Source of the DNA: Streptomyces varsoviensis
GTDB taxonomy: Bacteria; Actinomycetota; Actinomycetes; Streptomycetales; Streptomycetaceae
Length of the DNA: 64,000 bases
Assembly (NCBI RefSeq): GCF_000718635.1
Contig: NZ_JOBF01000003.1
Coordinates: forward strand, 124,001 to 188,000
Reading direction: 5' to 3'
Part shown: in pieces, positions 43,423 through 52,856 of the stretch
Layout: the number at the start of each line of letters is the position of its first letter
How positions within the stretch are numbered: position 1 is the first letter of the stretch
Position numbers and translations under genes: made by a program
The notes under the pieces: generated by a model
Seen by the model: the letters and a program-made list of their open reading frames with translations, nothing else
Told to the model about the DNA's origin: nothing
Database searches by the model: none

Positions 43423-44409
43423 GCGAAGAGTCTGGACCACCTCACCGCCGGCACGGTCGAGGAGGCCGTGGCCGCGCTGGCCGAGGCCGGCGCTCTGGTC
43501 CGTGAGGACACCCCGCGGGCGGCGCGGGACGAGGAGATCGAGCGCCGCTGGGGAGCGTGGGCGCCGGAAGCCGCGTTCCTGCACTACGCGTCCCAGGACA
43601 TCTACGACGACAGCGACGCGGAAACCGACCCGGACGCTTCGGTGCGGGGCGAGGCCCTGGAGCCGGTGCTGTTCACGGAGTACCCGCACGCCGCCAGAGT
43701 GCTGCTGCCGCGGGCGGGCGGCAGGCCGGAACTGGACACTCCCTATGGACACGTGTTGTACGAGCGGCGCACCCACCGGGACTTCACGGACGAGCCCGTC
43801 TCCGTCGAGACGCTGGCGACGCTTCTGGCCACGTGCTTCGGGCCGGTCGACTTCATCGACTCCGGCCGCTCCGCGCTCTACCGCCGCACCAGCCCGCAGG
43901 GCGGGGCGCGACAGGAACTCGACGCCTACCTGGGCGTCCTGAACGTGAGCGGCCTGGCGGCCGGCTGGTACCACTACAACGGGTTGCAGCACTCCCTCGA
44001 ACTCCTCGCCGAGGGGCTGACCCGTGAGGAAGCCGGCGCACTGTGCGCCGGCCAGGAGTGGGCCGGGGAGGCCGCCTTCCTCGTCGTTCTGGCTGCGCGG
44101 CTGGAGCGCATGAGCTGCAAATACGCCACCCCGCGGGCCTATCGGGTGTCTCTGCTCAACGCCGGCCACCTGGGGCAGACGTTCGCGCTGACCGCCACCG
44201 CGCTCGGGCTCGGCCCCTTCCAGACCGGCGCCTTCTGCGATACACCGCTCGCCGAACGCTGCGCGCTGGACAACATCGGCCAGACCCCCCTCTACGTCCT
44301 CGCCGCGGGCCACCCCCGCCCGCACCCCCGGCGGGCCGCACCGCCCCGGGCCACCGTCGCCGCCTTCGCCTCCACACGGATCGGGCCCGGGCCGGGAACG
44401 GCGGGGTGA
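43423..44409 (+). pseudogene. 5'-truncated SagB-type (ThcOx/nitroreductase fold) dehydrogenase
   Basis: The frame encodes about 328 residues of a SagB-family FMN oxidoreductase: RRTHRDF entry strand, a TSPQGGARQELDAYL region, GLAAGWYHYN, and YRVSLLNAGHLGQTFALTATALGLGPFQTGAF near the end. Family members normally have a longer N-terminal part, here missing at the end of the duplicated DUF397 spacer. A GTG at 43468 could still start a 313-residue form. The gene therefore may be a remnant or a shortened active enzyme. SagB proteins oxidise azolines in some RiPP pathways, but no cyclodehydratase or precursor is adjacent. Confidence 0.7.
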
Positions 44410-44505
44410 CGCCAGGGCCGCCCAAGCGATCTCTCGCCGCGTGGAGGGGGCCCGGCCTGTTGCTCACGGCGCGCCCAGACTTCGGCGCCAACCCCGAACA
44501 GCGAG

Positions 44506-45531
44506 CTAAGGCGCGTACGTGGTCCGGTGCGGGGCTTCGGCCTCGGCCTCGGGGTGTACGGCGATGGCGATCTTGCCGCGGGGGCGCCGGCGGCCCTCGC
44601 CGATGGTGCCGCCCTCCAGGAGGGTGTGCGCCTGGGCGATGTCGGACAGGGGGAGCACGGCGCCGATGACGGGGCGGAGTCTGCCCTGGTCGACCAGGCG
44701 GCCGAGGGCGCTGAGCCGCGCGCGGCCGGGGGTGACGAAGAGGAAGTGGTAGGTGGCGTTCACGCCCCAGGCGGCGAGCAGGTTCTGGGGCTCGGGGATG
44801 TCGACGATGGACACCACGCGACCCCGGTCGGCGAGGACTTCCGGGCTGCGGGTGAGGGTGTCCCCGCCGACCGTGTCCAGCACGACGTCCACCCCGCCCA
44901 ACTCCCGCACCTGCGGCACGTAGTCACCGGCCGAGAAGTCGATCGCGATATCCGCGCCCAGGCCGGTGACGAACTCGTGGTCCCTGGCCCGCGCCGTCGT
45001 CACCACCTCGGCGCCCAGCGCGCTCGCCACCTGGACGGCGGCCGAGCCGACGCCGCCGGCGCCGCCGTGCACCAGGACCCGTTCCCCGGCCCGCACCCCG
45101 GCCCGTTCGACCAGCGCCTCCCACACCGTCACGCCCACGAGCGCGAGACCGGCGGCCTCCACGTGCGACAGGCGCGCGGGCTTGCGGGCGACCAGGGCCT
45201 GGTCGACCACGTGGTACTCGGCGTAGGTGCCCTGCCCGGCGAAGACCGGCGCCAGGTACCAGACCTCGTCGCCCGGCTGGAAGTCGTCCGCCCCGGGGCC
45301 CGCCTCGACCACGACGCCGGAGACGTCGTTGCCGATCACCGTGGGCAGCGCGACCTGGTCGCGGTAGTCGCCGCGCCGGGTCTGGAGGTCGAGGGGGTTC
45401 ACGGACGTGGCCAGTACGCGCACCAGTACCTGGCACGGGCCGGGGGTGGGCCGAGGCAGTTCCCGGGTGGCGAACGCGGTGTCCGCGCCGCCGAAGCGGA
45501 CGAGTTCCACCGCACGCATCGAAGTCGACAT
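44506..45531 (-). CDS. NADP-dependent quinone-type oxidoreductase (MDR family)
   Basis: A 341-residue medium-chain dehydrogenase/reductase. N-terminal GroES-like domain with an IGNDVSGVVVEAG core, then a Rossmann domain with VLVHGGAGGVGSAAVQVA and a VLDTVGG turn. No zinc-binding Cys set is present, so it belongs to the zinc-free quinone reductase group. ATG 45531. It is divergent from an ArsR-type regulator with an 8-bp inverted repeat between the starts, so it is the likely target of that regulator. It may detoxify quinones or electrophiles. Confidence 0.93.
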   Translation of the reverse strand: MSTSMRAVELVRFGGADTAFATRELPRPTPGPCQVLVRVLATSVNPLDLQTRRGDYRDQVALPTVIGNDVSGVVVEAGPGADDFQPGDEVWYLAPVFAGQGTYAEYHVVDQALVARKPARLSHVEAAGLALVGVTVWEALVERAGVRAGERVLVHGGAGGVGSAAVQVASALGAEVVTTARARDHEFVTGLGADIAIDFSAGDYVPQVRELGGVDVVLDTVGGDTLTRSPEVLADRGRVVSIVDIPEPQNLLAAWGVNATYHFLFVTPGRARLSALGRLVDQGRLRPVIGAVLPLSDIAQAHTLLEGGTIGEGRRRPRGKIAIAVHPEAEAEAPHRTTYAP

Positions 45532-45543
45532 GCGGGGACCTTA

Positions 45544-45587
45544 GATCGTAATATCGCGAATCGTCAATGTGAGCGTGCGTTACGATC
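45544..45587. promoter_or_regulatory. Inverted repeat, likely ArsR-family operator
   Basis: GATCGTAA (45544-45551) and TTACGATC (45580-45587) form a perfect 8-bp inverted repeat across the divergent start region, with an AT-rich centre. The right half falls inside the first codons of the regulator gene. Such placement suits autoregulation and repression of the oxidoreductase. Confidence 0.6.
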
Positions 45588-45901
45588 ACCATGTGTTCTC
45601 GGAGGCGGAGTTGCTGGCTGTGTTCCGGGCCCTGTCCAATCCGGCCCGCCGCCAGATGCTGGTGTGGCTCAAGGAGCCGATGAGCTTCCCCGGCCAGGAG
45701 CCCGAGGACGTCGAGATCGGCGTCTGCGTCACCGACATCCAGCGGCGCGCGGGGCTGGGACAGTCGACGACCTCGCAGTACCTCGCGATGCTGCGGCAAG
45801 CGGGGCTGGTGATCGCGACCCGGCGGGGCAAGTGGACCTACTACCGCCGCGACGAGGCCAACATCGCCCGCCTCCTGGAGACGCTGCGCGACGTGTTCTA
45901 G
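45569..45901 (+). CDS. ArsR-family winged-helix regulator
   Basis: A 110-residue protein. Helices show LAVFRALSNPARRQMLVWLKE, the recognition helix region LGQSTTSQYLAMLRQAGLV, and the wing TRRGKWTYYRRDE. GTG start at 45569. The single Cys (GVCVT) gives no clear metal site, so it may sense redox change or a small ligand. It is divergent from the oxidoreductase and shares the inverted repeat. Confidence 0.92.
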   Translation: MSVRYDHHVFSEAELLAVFRALSNPARRQMLVWLKEPMSFPGQEPEDVEIGVCVTDIQRRAGLGQSTTSQYLAMLRQAGLVIATRRGKWTYYRRDEANIARLLETLRDVF

Positions 45902-46045
45902 ATCGTCCACTTCCAGGCCATCCACGCTGACGCCACCTCGCCCGAGGTCAGCCCTCGGCCGTACGAGCCAAGGCACCCCGGCGGCCACGCGCCGGATCAG
46001 CCACCGGCCGTACGGGCCGGAGCGCCCCTGCCGCCCCGCGATAGA

Positions 46046-46642
46046 TCAACCGCCGGCCGTACGAGCCAGGGTGTCCCCCACCGTCGTGCAAGCCAGCCGG
46101 GCCACGGACCGCAGCTCCGCGTCCGAGGAGCCGGCGCGGCTCAGTACGGCCAGTGAGAGGTTGACGGAGACGACGAAGGCGGCGAGTTCGTCGAGCGTGG
46201 CGGGGTCGGCCGAGGAGTCCGCCAATGCCGCGCGGACCCGTTGGCGCTGCGCGTCGAGCAGGCCGCGTACGTGGTTGCCGCTCTCGTCCTGGAGGGTCGG
46301 CGACTGCGCGGCGGACTGGGCGATGAGGCAGCCCACGGGGACGGACGGGTCGGCGATGCGGTCCAGGATGACGTCGAAGAACGCCTCGACCGCGCGTACC
46401 GGCTCCCCCGGGTGCGCGGCGAGCGCCTGCTCGTACCGCGCGCCGTAGATGGAGGCGTAGCGGTCGAGGCTCTGGCGGAACAGGGCGTCTTTGTTGCCGA
46501 AGGCGCCGTAGAGGGAGCCGCGGCCGAGGCCCGTCGCGGAGCCGAGGGCGTCGAGCGAGGCGTCGGCGTAGCCGCGCTGCCAGAAGACTCGCATGGCCTG
46601 ATCCAGGGCCGCACTGGTGTCGAACTGCTTTCGGCCGGCCAT
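46046..46642 (-). CDS. TetR-family transcriptional regulator
   Basis: A 198-residue regulator. N-terminal HTH: FDTSAALDQAMRVFWQRGYADASLDALGSATGLGRGSLYGAFGNKDALF. The C-terminal helical ligand domain resembles the TetR_C type with a VGCLIAQSAAQ segment containing a Cys. ATG 46642 is preferred over a GTG 9 bases upstream because GGGAAGG then has usable spacing. It is divergent from an MFS transporter and a palindrome lies between, so it probably represses the transporter. Confidence 0.92.
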   Translation of the reverse strand: MAGRKQFDTSAALDQAMRVFWQRGYADASLDALGSATGLGRGSLYGAFGNKDALFRQSLDRYASIYGARYEQALAAHPGEPVRAVEAFFDVILDRIADPSVPVGCLIAQSAAQSPTLQDESGNHVRGLLDAQRQRVRAALADSSADPATLDELAAFVVSVNLSLAVLSRAGSSDAELRSVARLACTTVGDTLARTAGG

Positions 46643-46708
46643 GGTGCGCACCTTCCCTCTCCGTCGCCTGTCCGCTGTCTGCCCCCCGCCCGTCGCAAGC
46701 CTACCCGC

Positions 46709-46778
46709 ATCTTGGATCGATCGGTCGACCGGCCACCCGTCGACTCACGGACGCATCTTTGACTGATCGTTCCAAGAT
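46709..46778. promoter_or_regulatory. Long-spaced inverted repeat in the TetR/MFS promoter region
   Basis: ATCTTGGA (46709-46716) and TCCAAGAT (46771-46778) are perfect complements flanking GATCGATCGGTCGACCGG-like palindromic sequence. The arrangement suggests two operator sites or a looping repressor. It lies between the TetR start and the MFS start. Confidence 0.55.
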
Positions 46779-46823
46779 GGCTAACGTGACGCTCAGTGGT
46801 TACAGCGCCCGAAAGGCCGAACG

Positions 46824-48101
46824 ATGATCGATAACGTCGCCTCAGTTGCCTCTGACGCGTCCGTCGCGTCAGACGCGTCAGACATCCGCCCCAAGACCGC
46901 ACCGCCCACGGACAGGGGCCGGACGCGGGCCGGGTTCTGGCTCGTAGCAGCGGTCTACACCCTGGTCATGCTGGGCGGAACGCTGCCGATCCCGCTGTAC
47001 GCCTTCTGGGCGCCGCGCATGGGCTTCGGGCCCTTCACCACGACGCTGGTCTTCGCCGTCTACGCCCTGGGAACCGTGCTCGCCCTGCTGGTCTTCGCGT
47101 CGCTCTCCGACCGCGTGGGCCGCCGCCCGCTGCTGGCCGCCGCGCTCCTGGCCGCTGCCGCGAGCACGGCGCTGTTCCTCGTCGCCGACGACGTCCCGAC
47201 CTTGCTGGCCGCGCGGTTCCTGTGCGGCCTGGGCACCGGCGTCTTCACCGCCACGGCGACCGCCGCGCTGGGCGAACTCGCCGGGACCGGACACGCGCGG
47301 CGGGCGTCGACCATCTCCACCGTGGCCAACATGGGCGGCCTGGGGCTGGGCACCATAGCCGCCGGCCTGTTCGCCCAGTACGGGGCGGACCCCACCCACC
47401 TGGTGTTCTGGGTCTACCTCGGCACTCTGGTCCCCGCCCTCCTGGCCGTCATCGTCACCCCGGAGACCGTCCCGGTCCGGCGGCGCCCCACGCTGTCCGT
47501 ACGCCGTCCGTCCGTACCCGAGCAGCGGGCGGCGCGGTCCGAGTTCCTGCGAGCCGCCACTGGCGTCCTTGCCGCCTTCGCGGTCAGCGGGCTGTTCTCG
47601 TCACTGGTGCCGTCCTTCCTGCGGGAACAACTGCATGTCCACAACGCGGCGGCCATCGGCGCCCAGGTCGGGCTGCTGTTCATCGTCGCCCTGATCGCGC
47701 AGCTCACCGCCCCGGAGCGGTGGATCTCCGGGCGCCGGGCGGCTCCGGCGTTCCTCATCGCGGGCGTCGCGGTGTTCGAGGCCGGCCTGTGGGCCCGGTC
47801 CCTGCCCACCTTCGCCGCCGGAACGCTGCTCGCGGGCATCGGCATCGGCCTGGTCTTCCGGCGCGGCATCGAAGTCACCCAGCGGCTGGCCGACCCGCGG
47901 CGCCGGGCGGACCTGCTCGCCACGTACTTCCTGTCCGCCTACACCGGCACGATCGTGCCGACGCTGGCCCTCGGCATCCTCGACCAGACCATCAACCAGG
48001 ACATCGCGACGCTGATCCTCGCCGCCACGGTCGTGGCGATCACCCTCGCCGGCGCGCTGAACCGCCCCGCGGCCGCGACGGCCGGGGCGAAGACCACCTG
48101 A
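46824..48101 (+). CDS. MFS transporter, drug-efflux type
   Basis: A 425-residue protein with about twelve membrane helices. The N-terminal 35 residues are cytosolic with short repeated GACGCGTC DNA motifs. The loop after helix 2 has SDRVGRRPLL, the MFS signature, and helix 5 carries an ANMGGLGLGTIAAGLF segment. ATG 46824, divergent from the TetR gene. Export of a small molecule sensed by that regulator is the likely role; the substrate is unknown. Confidence 0.92.
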   Translation: MIDNVASVASDASVASDASDIRPKTAPPTDRGRTRAGFWLVAAVYTLVMLGGTLPIPLYAFWAPRMGFGPFTTTLVFAVYALGTVLALLVFASLSDRVGRRPLLAAALLAAAASTALFLVADDVPTLLAARFLCGLGTGVFTATATAALGELAGTGHARRASTISTVANMGGLGLGTIAAGLFAQYGADPTHLVFWVYLGTLVPALLAVIVTPETVPVRRRPTLSVRRPSVPEQRAARSEFLRAATGVLAAFAVSGLFSSLVPSFLREQLHVHNAAAIGAQVGLLFIVALIAQLTAPERWISGRRAAPAFLIAGVAVFEAGLWARSLPTFAAGTLLAGIGIGLVFRRGIEVTQRLADPRRRADLLATYFLSAYTGTIVPTLALGILDQTINQDIATLILAATVVAITLAGALNRPAAATAGAKTT

Positions 48102-48108
48102 GCGACGA

Positions 48109-48310
48109 GCGCGCCCCTACGCGAACGACCGCCTGAGCGACAAGGGCGCCACTGCGCGAACGACGGCCTGAGCGACACCGGCCACTGCGCCCCTACGCGA
48201 ACGACCGCCTGGCGACACCGGCCACTGCGGCCCCGCGCGAATGACCGCCTGAACAGCAACGGCCAACACGGCCAAAGCGCCCCCGCGCGGACGACCGCCG
48301 TCTCGCCGAG
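48109..48310. repeat. Five imperfect 40-bp tandem repeats
   Basis: Units around GCGCCCCTACGCGAACGACCGCCTGAGCGACACCGGCCACT repeat about five times with decay, filling the spacer between the MFS gene and the hydrolase. No gene fits. A minisatellite of unknown role. Confidence 0.8.
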
Positions 48311-48335
48311 CAGCTTCTTCACCACACCAACAAGG

Positions 48336-49340
48336 ATGATCATGACTCTGTCGTCGACCACCAGCCTGCCCGCCCCCGAAGGCCCCGGCTCCGTCTCCGG
48401 AGCGCCGCAGCTCCCGGCGGGGTTCGCCGAGACCTTCACCAGCCGCTACGTCGACACCGGCGAACTGCGCCTGCACGCCGTCACCGGCGGCGCGGGCCCC
48501 GCGCTGCTGCTCCTGGCCGGCTGGCCCCAGACCTGGTACGCCTGGCGCCTCCTGATGCCCGCGCTGGCCAGGGACTTCCAGGTCGTCGCGGTCGATCCGC
48601 GCGGTGTCGGGCTGTCCGACAAGCCGCGGGACGGGTACGACACGGGCACGCTCGCCCGCGACATGGTCGCGCTGATGGACGCACTCGGGCACGAGCGGTT
48701 CGCCATGGTCGGGCACGACGTCGGGATGTGGACCGGTTACGCCCTGGCCGCGGACCACCCCGGCCGCCTCGACCGGCTGGCCGTCGCCGAGGCCGCGATC
48801 CCGGGGCTCTCCCCCACGCCGCCCCTCTTCGGCAGCGACGCGGCCAACGACCGCCTCTGGCACTTCGCCTTCAACCGCCTCGCGGGCGTCAACGAGGAGC
48901 TGGTCAGCGGACGGGAGCAGCTCTACTTCGGCCGTCAGTTCGCCACCAAGGCCGCGCGTCCGCTGCCCGACTACGCCGTCCAGCACTACGTCGACACCCT
49001 CGCCGACGACGCGGAAGCCCTGCGCGCCAGCTTCGAGTTCTACCGCGCGCTCGACCTGACCATCGCGCAGAACGAGGAGCGCAAGAGCCGCCGGCTGTCC
49101 CTGCCGGTCCTGGCGATCGGGGGCGCGGGGAACCAGGGCGCGGGGGTCGGCGCGACGATGCGGCTCGCCGCCGACGACGTGGAGAGCCTCGTCCTCCCCG
49201 AGTGCGGCCACTACCCCGCCGAGGAGGCCCCGGAGGCCATGCTGTCGGCGCTGGCCGCGTTCCTGGCCCCGTACCGTGACGGGCGGACCTCACCGGATGG
49301 CCGTACGACGGGCGGCACGGCGGGCCGTACGGACGCCTGA
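48336..49340 (+). CDS. Alpha/beta hydrolase, epoxide-hydrolase type
   Basis: A 334-residue hydrolase. The nucleophile elbow reads GHDVG, an Asp as in epoxide hydrolases and haloalkane dehalogenases. The oxyanion strand is LLLLAGWPQTWYAW in place of HGxP. The catalytic His sits in ECGHYPAEEAPE. Start: ATG 48336 or ATG 48342, with AAGG just before. The C-terminal end lies in a 38-bp direct repeat. The substrate is unknown. Confidence 0.9.
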   Translation: MIMTLSSTTSLPAPEGPGSVSGAPQLPAGFAETFTSRYVDTGELRLHAVTGGAGPALLLLAGWPQTWYAWRLLMPALARDFQVVAVDPRGVGLSDKPRDGYDTGTLARDMVALMDALGHERFAMVGHDVGMWTGYALAADHPGRLDRLAVAEAAIPGLSPTPPLFGSDAANDRLWHFAFNRLAGVNEELVSGREQLYFGRQFATKAARPLPDYAVQHYVDTLADDAEALRASFEFYRALDLTIAQNEERKSRRLSLPVLAIGGAGNQGAGVGATMRLAADDVESLVLPECGHYPAEEAPEAMLSALAAFLAPYRDGRTSPDGRTTGGTAGRTDA

Positions 49341-49408
49341 CGGCCGGACCTCGCCGGGTGACCGGCCGGCGGGCGGCACGGCGGGCCGTACGGACGCCTG
49401 ACGGCCGG
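49310..49408. repeat. 38-bp direct repeat across the hydrolase stop codon
   Basis: The sequence GGGCGGCACGGCGGGCCGTACGGACGCCTGACGGCCGG occurs at 49310-49347 (containing the hydrolase stop) and again at 49371-49408. This indicates a short local duplication after the gene end. Confidence 0.85.
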
Positions 49409-49428
49409 CTCGCCGCCCAGCCGGCGGC

Positions 49429-49890
49429 TCAGCCGCCCTCCGCCGAATGGTGCCCGGGTTCGAGTACGAGGACGGGGATCACGCGGGAGGTCTTCTCCTG
49501 GTACTCGGCGTAGGGCGGGTACGCGGCGACCGCGCGCTGCCACCACTGGGCCTTCTCGTCCCCGGTGACCTCACGGGCCGTCATGGGGCGGATTTCCGGG
49601 CCGTCCTGGAGGTCCACCCGCGGGTCGGCCTTGAGGTTGAAGTACCAGACGGGGTGGTGCGGGAAGCCGCCCTTCGAGGCCACCGCCGCGTACCGCCCCT
49701 CGTGCTCCACGCGCATCAGCGGGATCTTGCGGAGCCTGCCGCTCTTCGCGCCACGCATCGTGACGATGACGACCGGCAGGCCCGTGTCCCAGAGCGTGGT
49801 GCCCTGCGTGCCGCCCGAACTCTCGTACAGCTCGACCTGTTCGCGGATCCACTGCGCCGGGCTCGGCTCGTACTCGCCCTCAAGAGGCAT
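49429..49890 (-). CDS. Deazaflavin (F420)-dependent nitroreductase-family protein (DDN type)
   Basis: A 153-residue protein. It carries the DDN split-barrel pattern: [36 protein letters not shown], then [15 protein letters not shown]. The family uses reduced F420 to reduce nitro or quinone compounds. ATG 49890 starts directly at the domain; a longer frame to 49941 is less likely. No operon partner; its upstream region is shared with the end of the epimerase gene. Confidence 0.92.
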   Translation of the reverse strand: MPLEGEYEPSPAQWIREQVELYESSGGTQGTTLWDTGLPVVIVTMRGAKSGRLRKIPLMRVEHEGRYAAVASKGGFPHHPVWYFNLKADPRVDLQDGPEIRPMTAREVTGDEKAQWWQRAVAAYPPYAEYQEKTSRVIPVLVLEPGHHSAEGG

Positions 49891-50011
49891 CGCATGCACC
49901 CCGTTGTCGTGGACGGATCGTGTCGGGACAGTCCAGCACAAGCGTCGTACGTTGGGGAGACCGCCACTGGGGCTGCCGCCGAGGCCGCCGCCGAGCGCGC
50001 GGGGGCGGCGG

Positions 50012-50971
50012 TCAGTTGCCGGACTGGGCGGCGAGGAAGGTGCGGTACCAGGCGATGGTGTCGTCCAGCGTCCGCTCCATCGGAATCGGCTGGAGGCCGA
50101 ACGCGGCCTGGATCGCCGACGAGTCCATGACCTGCGCCTCGGTGTGCTGGTAGAACAGCTCGGCGTACGAGTTCATGAACACCTCGTCGAACGGGCCGAA
50201 CGGCTTGGGCTCGGTGTGGATACCGATGTTCAGGGGCCGGCCGACCTTCTCCTCGATCTGCTGGAAGATCTCGCGGGTGGTCTGCGCCGGGGCGGTGGGC
50301 AGGTGCCAGACGCGGCCGTCGCCCTCCGGGTGCTCGCCCAGGGTGGCGAGGCCGGCGGCCACGTTGCGGATGTCGGTGTAGCTGTGCGGCAGGTCGATGT
50401 CGCCGAGGCCGGCGACCTCGCCGCCGGTGAGCGCGCCGGGGAAGACGGCGCCGCCGAGGGTGGAGTTGAGCACGCCGGGGCCGACGAAGTCGGCGGAGCG
50501 GCCCAGCACCACGCGGGCGCGGCCGTCCTTGTGCGCGGCCAGGTACTTCTCGTCGAGGGCGGCGCGCATCCGCCCCTTGGCGTTGGTGGCGTTCCACGGG
50601 GTGTCCTCGGTCATCACCGCGCCGTGGGTCTCGCCGTACGGGTAGAGCGTGTCGAGCACGACGAGGCGCGCCCCTTCGGCCTCGACGGCGCCGAGGATCG
50701 CGTCCTGGATGCCGGGCATGACGTCGACCTGGAGGTGGTACGCGACGTTGACGCAGTGGTAGACCACGGCGGCGCCCTTGATGGCCTCCCGGGCGCCGTC
50801 CACGGTGCCGACATCGCCCTGGACGCGCGTGACGCCCTCCGGCGCCGCGCCGCCGCCGGTGCGGTCGACGAGCCGAACCTCGTGCCCCCGGCGGGCCAGC
50901 TCCCCGGCGACGGTCGAGCCGGCCGGGCCGGCGCCGAGGACGACGTGCAGGTCACGTGCGGTGGTGCTCAT
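50012..50971 (-). CDS. NAD(P)-dependent epimerase/dehydratase-like protein
   Basis: A 319-residue extended SDR-like protein. The Rossmann entry is [28 protein letters not shown]. The segment [12 protein letters not shown] and the later [17 protein letters not shown] match atypical SDRs that act on sugars or NAD-linked carbonyls. ATG 50971 has AAAGGGG about 9 bases upstream. A clear YxxxK pair is not obvious, so activity may be altered. Divergent from the PAF-AH-like hydrolase, with an AT-rich 150-bp promoter zone between. Confidence 0.88.
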   Translation of the reverse strand: MSTTARDLHVVLGAGPAGSTVAGELARRGHEVRLVDRTGGGAAPEGVTRVQGDVGTVDGAREAIKGAAVVYHCVNVAYHLQVDVMPGIQDAILGAVEAEGARLVVLDTLYPYGETHGAVMTEDTPWNATNAKGRMRAALDEKYLAAHKDGRARVVLGRSADFVGPGVLNSTLGGAVFPGALTGGEVAGLGDIDLPHSYTDIRNVAAGLATLGEHPEGDGRVWHLPTAPAQTTREIFQQIEEKVGRPLNIGIHTEPKPFGPFDEVFMNSYAELFYQHTEAQVMDSSAIQAAFGLQPIPMERTLDDTIAWYRTFLAAQSGN

Positions 50972-51127
50972 GATCTTGACCCCTTTCGAGGCGGGCGTGC
51001 GTGGCGCAGAGGCCCGAGCGTTACTACTAATTACTTCAGTTATACCCCATAACAACGGCGTGGTCGAGTCGCCACGCACTGGGCACCATCGCGTCAGCGA
51101 CACAGCGTCGATCGCCAGAGATGGGAG

Positions 51128-52495
51128 ATGTCGCCAAAGATGGGAGATGGGGAGATGGGGGATGGGGCGATGGGGGATGAGGAGACGAGCAACCGGTTGG
51201 TGTTGCCCGCGCCGGGCGGCCCGTACCCGGTGGGCACGCGGGCGTTCCCGCTCCTCGACCCGGGCCGCACCGACCCTTGGCAGGCTGACCGCCGTCGGGA
51301 GCTGATGGTGCAGGTGTGGTACCCGGCCGCGGCGCGTACGGAGGACGCCCCCGCCGCCCGCTATCTCACGCCGTCCGTGGCCGCGCACGTGCTGCGGATG
51401 TGGGCCGAGGAGGGGGAGGAATTCGGGCCCGAGGTGGAGGAGGCACTGGCCGGGGTGCGCATCCACGCGGTGGACGGTGCGCCTGTGGCGAGCGGGCCGC
51501 CCGGGGGAAGCGGCCTGCTCGTCGCGAGCGGCCCGCCCATGGCGAGTGGCCCGCCCGCGGCAAGCGGTCCGCCCTGGCCGCTGGTGCTGTTCTCGCCCGG
51601 CCTGGGCGAGTACCGGGCCGGGCTGACGGCCCTGGCCGAGGACTTGGCCTCCCGCGGGTACGTCGTGGCGAGCGTGGACCACCCCGGCGACGCGGCGGCC
51701 GTCGAGTTCCCCGACGGGCGTCTCGTACCGCATCGCGAACCGGAGGGCGGCGCCGCCGGCGAGCTGGAAACCCGCTACCTCCCCACCCGCGTCGCCGACC
51801 TCCGGTTCGTCCTGGACCGGCTCCTCGCGCCCGGTTCGCCGTGGCACGGGCTGCTGGACCCGGCCCGTATCGGCGTCGCCGGGCACTCGCTGGGCGGCGC
51901 GGCGGCCGCGGAACTGGCCCGCGTCGACGCCCAGCTCGATGCCCGGGGTGACGCCCGGGGTGACGCCCGGATCGGCGCCCGGATCGGCTCCCGGATCGGC
52001 TCCCGGATCGGCGCTCGGCTCGGCGCCGTCGCGGTACTCGACGGCAGCCTGTACGGGCAGGTGCTCACCACCGGGCTCGACCTGCCCGTTCTCCTGTGCG
52101 GCCTCACCCCGCCCGACCCGGCGGACCCGGACATCCTGGCCGGCTGGGACCGGTTGTGGCCGCTGCTGCGGGGCCCGCGCCGGCACACGACGGTGCCGGG
52201 GGCCGGGCACATGTCGGCCACCGACTTCGACGCCTTGGCCGAGCCGCTGGGCCTGCGGGACCCGAACGACCCCGCCGACCCCGCCGACGCGGACCCCGAC
52301 GACGTGTTCACCTTCGGCACGCTGCCGCCCGGCCACGGCATCGCCTCGGTACGCGCTGTACTCGCCGCGTTCTTCAGCGAGCACCTGCTGGACGACCGCC
52401 CCTCTCAGCCACAGCCACAGCCACAGCCGCACCCACGGCCGAAGGGGGCGGGCCAGGTCACTTCAGGCTCCACGCCCGGGACGGAACCCCGTTGA
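51128..52495 (+). CDS. PAF-acetylhydrolase-like alpha/beta hydrolase
   Basis: A 455-residue cytosolic-looking hydrolase. The nucleophile motif is GHSLGG, an Asp follows in VAVLDGS, and the His is in PGAGHMSATD, matching the PAF acetylhydrolase group. Two low-complexity inserts occur: ASGPPxASGPP repeats (about residues 125-150) and GDARGDARIGxRIGSRIG repeats (about 275-300). The start lies within ATGGGGGATGGGGC repeats and is uncertain; ATG codons at 51128 and 51140 are both possible. Substrate unknown. Confidence 0.85.
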   Translation: MSPKMGDGEMGDGAMGDEETSNRLVLPAPGGPYPVGTRAFPLLDPGRTDPWQADRRRELMVQVWYPAAARTEDAPAARYLTPSVAAHVLRMWAEEGEEFGPEVEEALAGVRIHAVDGAPVASGPPGGSGLLVASGPPMASGPPAASGPPWPLVLFSPGLGEYRAGLTALAEDLASRGYVVASVDHPGDAAAVEFPDGRLVPHREPEGGAAGELETRYLPTRVADLRFVLDRLLAPGSPWHGLLDPARIGVAGHSLGGAAAAELARVDAQLDARGDARGDARIGARIGSRIGSRIGARLGAVAVLDGSLYGQVLTTGLDLPVLLCGLTPPDPADPDILAGWDRLWPLLRGPRRHTTVPGAGHMSATDFDALAEPLGLRDPNDPADPADADPDDVFTFGTLPPGHGIASVRAVLAAFFSEHLLDDRPSQPQPQPQPHPRPKGAGQVTSGSTPGTEPR

Positions 52496-52593
52496 TCGTG
52501 ACTTCTCCCTGTGCGAGGTCGACCCCGCTCGTCCGCAGGAACCCGAAGGGGAACGGCCCGTACGACCTTCGCGGCGCGGTCCGAACCGTGGCG

Positions 52594-52790
52594 GGGGTGC
52601 CGCCGCTGGCCTATCTGCACGACTGGCGGATGCGGCTCGCGGCGCACGCGCCGGCCCACCGGGGTGTCCCGGTGGGCCAGGTGGGGCTGAACGTCGGCTA
52701 CGCGTCGGAGAGTTCCTTCAGCACAGCCTTCAAACGCGCCTTCGGCACCACGCCGTTGAGGTACCGGCGGCGGGGCGGGGCGGGCGGGAC
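52594..52790 (+). pseudogene. Remnant of an AraC-family regulator (C-terminal HTH)
   Basis: The frame encodes a diagnostic AraC second HTH: GVPPLAYLHDWRMRLAA, then VGQVGLNVGYASESSFSTAFKRAFGTTPLRYRR. No N-terminal sensor domain or first HTH precedes it and no start codon suits a stand-alone gene. About 65 residues of the original roughly 300 remain, so this is a decayed gene. Confidence 0.75.
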
Positions 52791-52856
52791 GCGAATCCGC
52801 GGGAGGCGAGGGCGTAGAGCGATGGGGCGTAGGACGCGAGGGAGCGGGGCGCGCCC

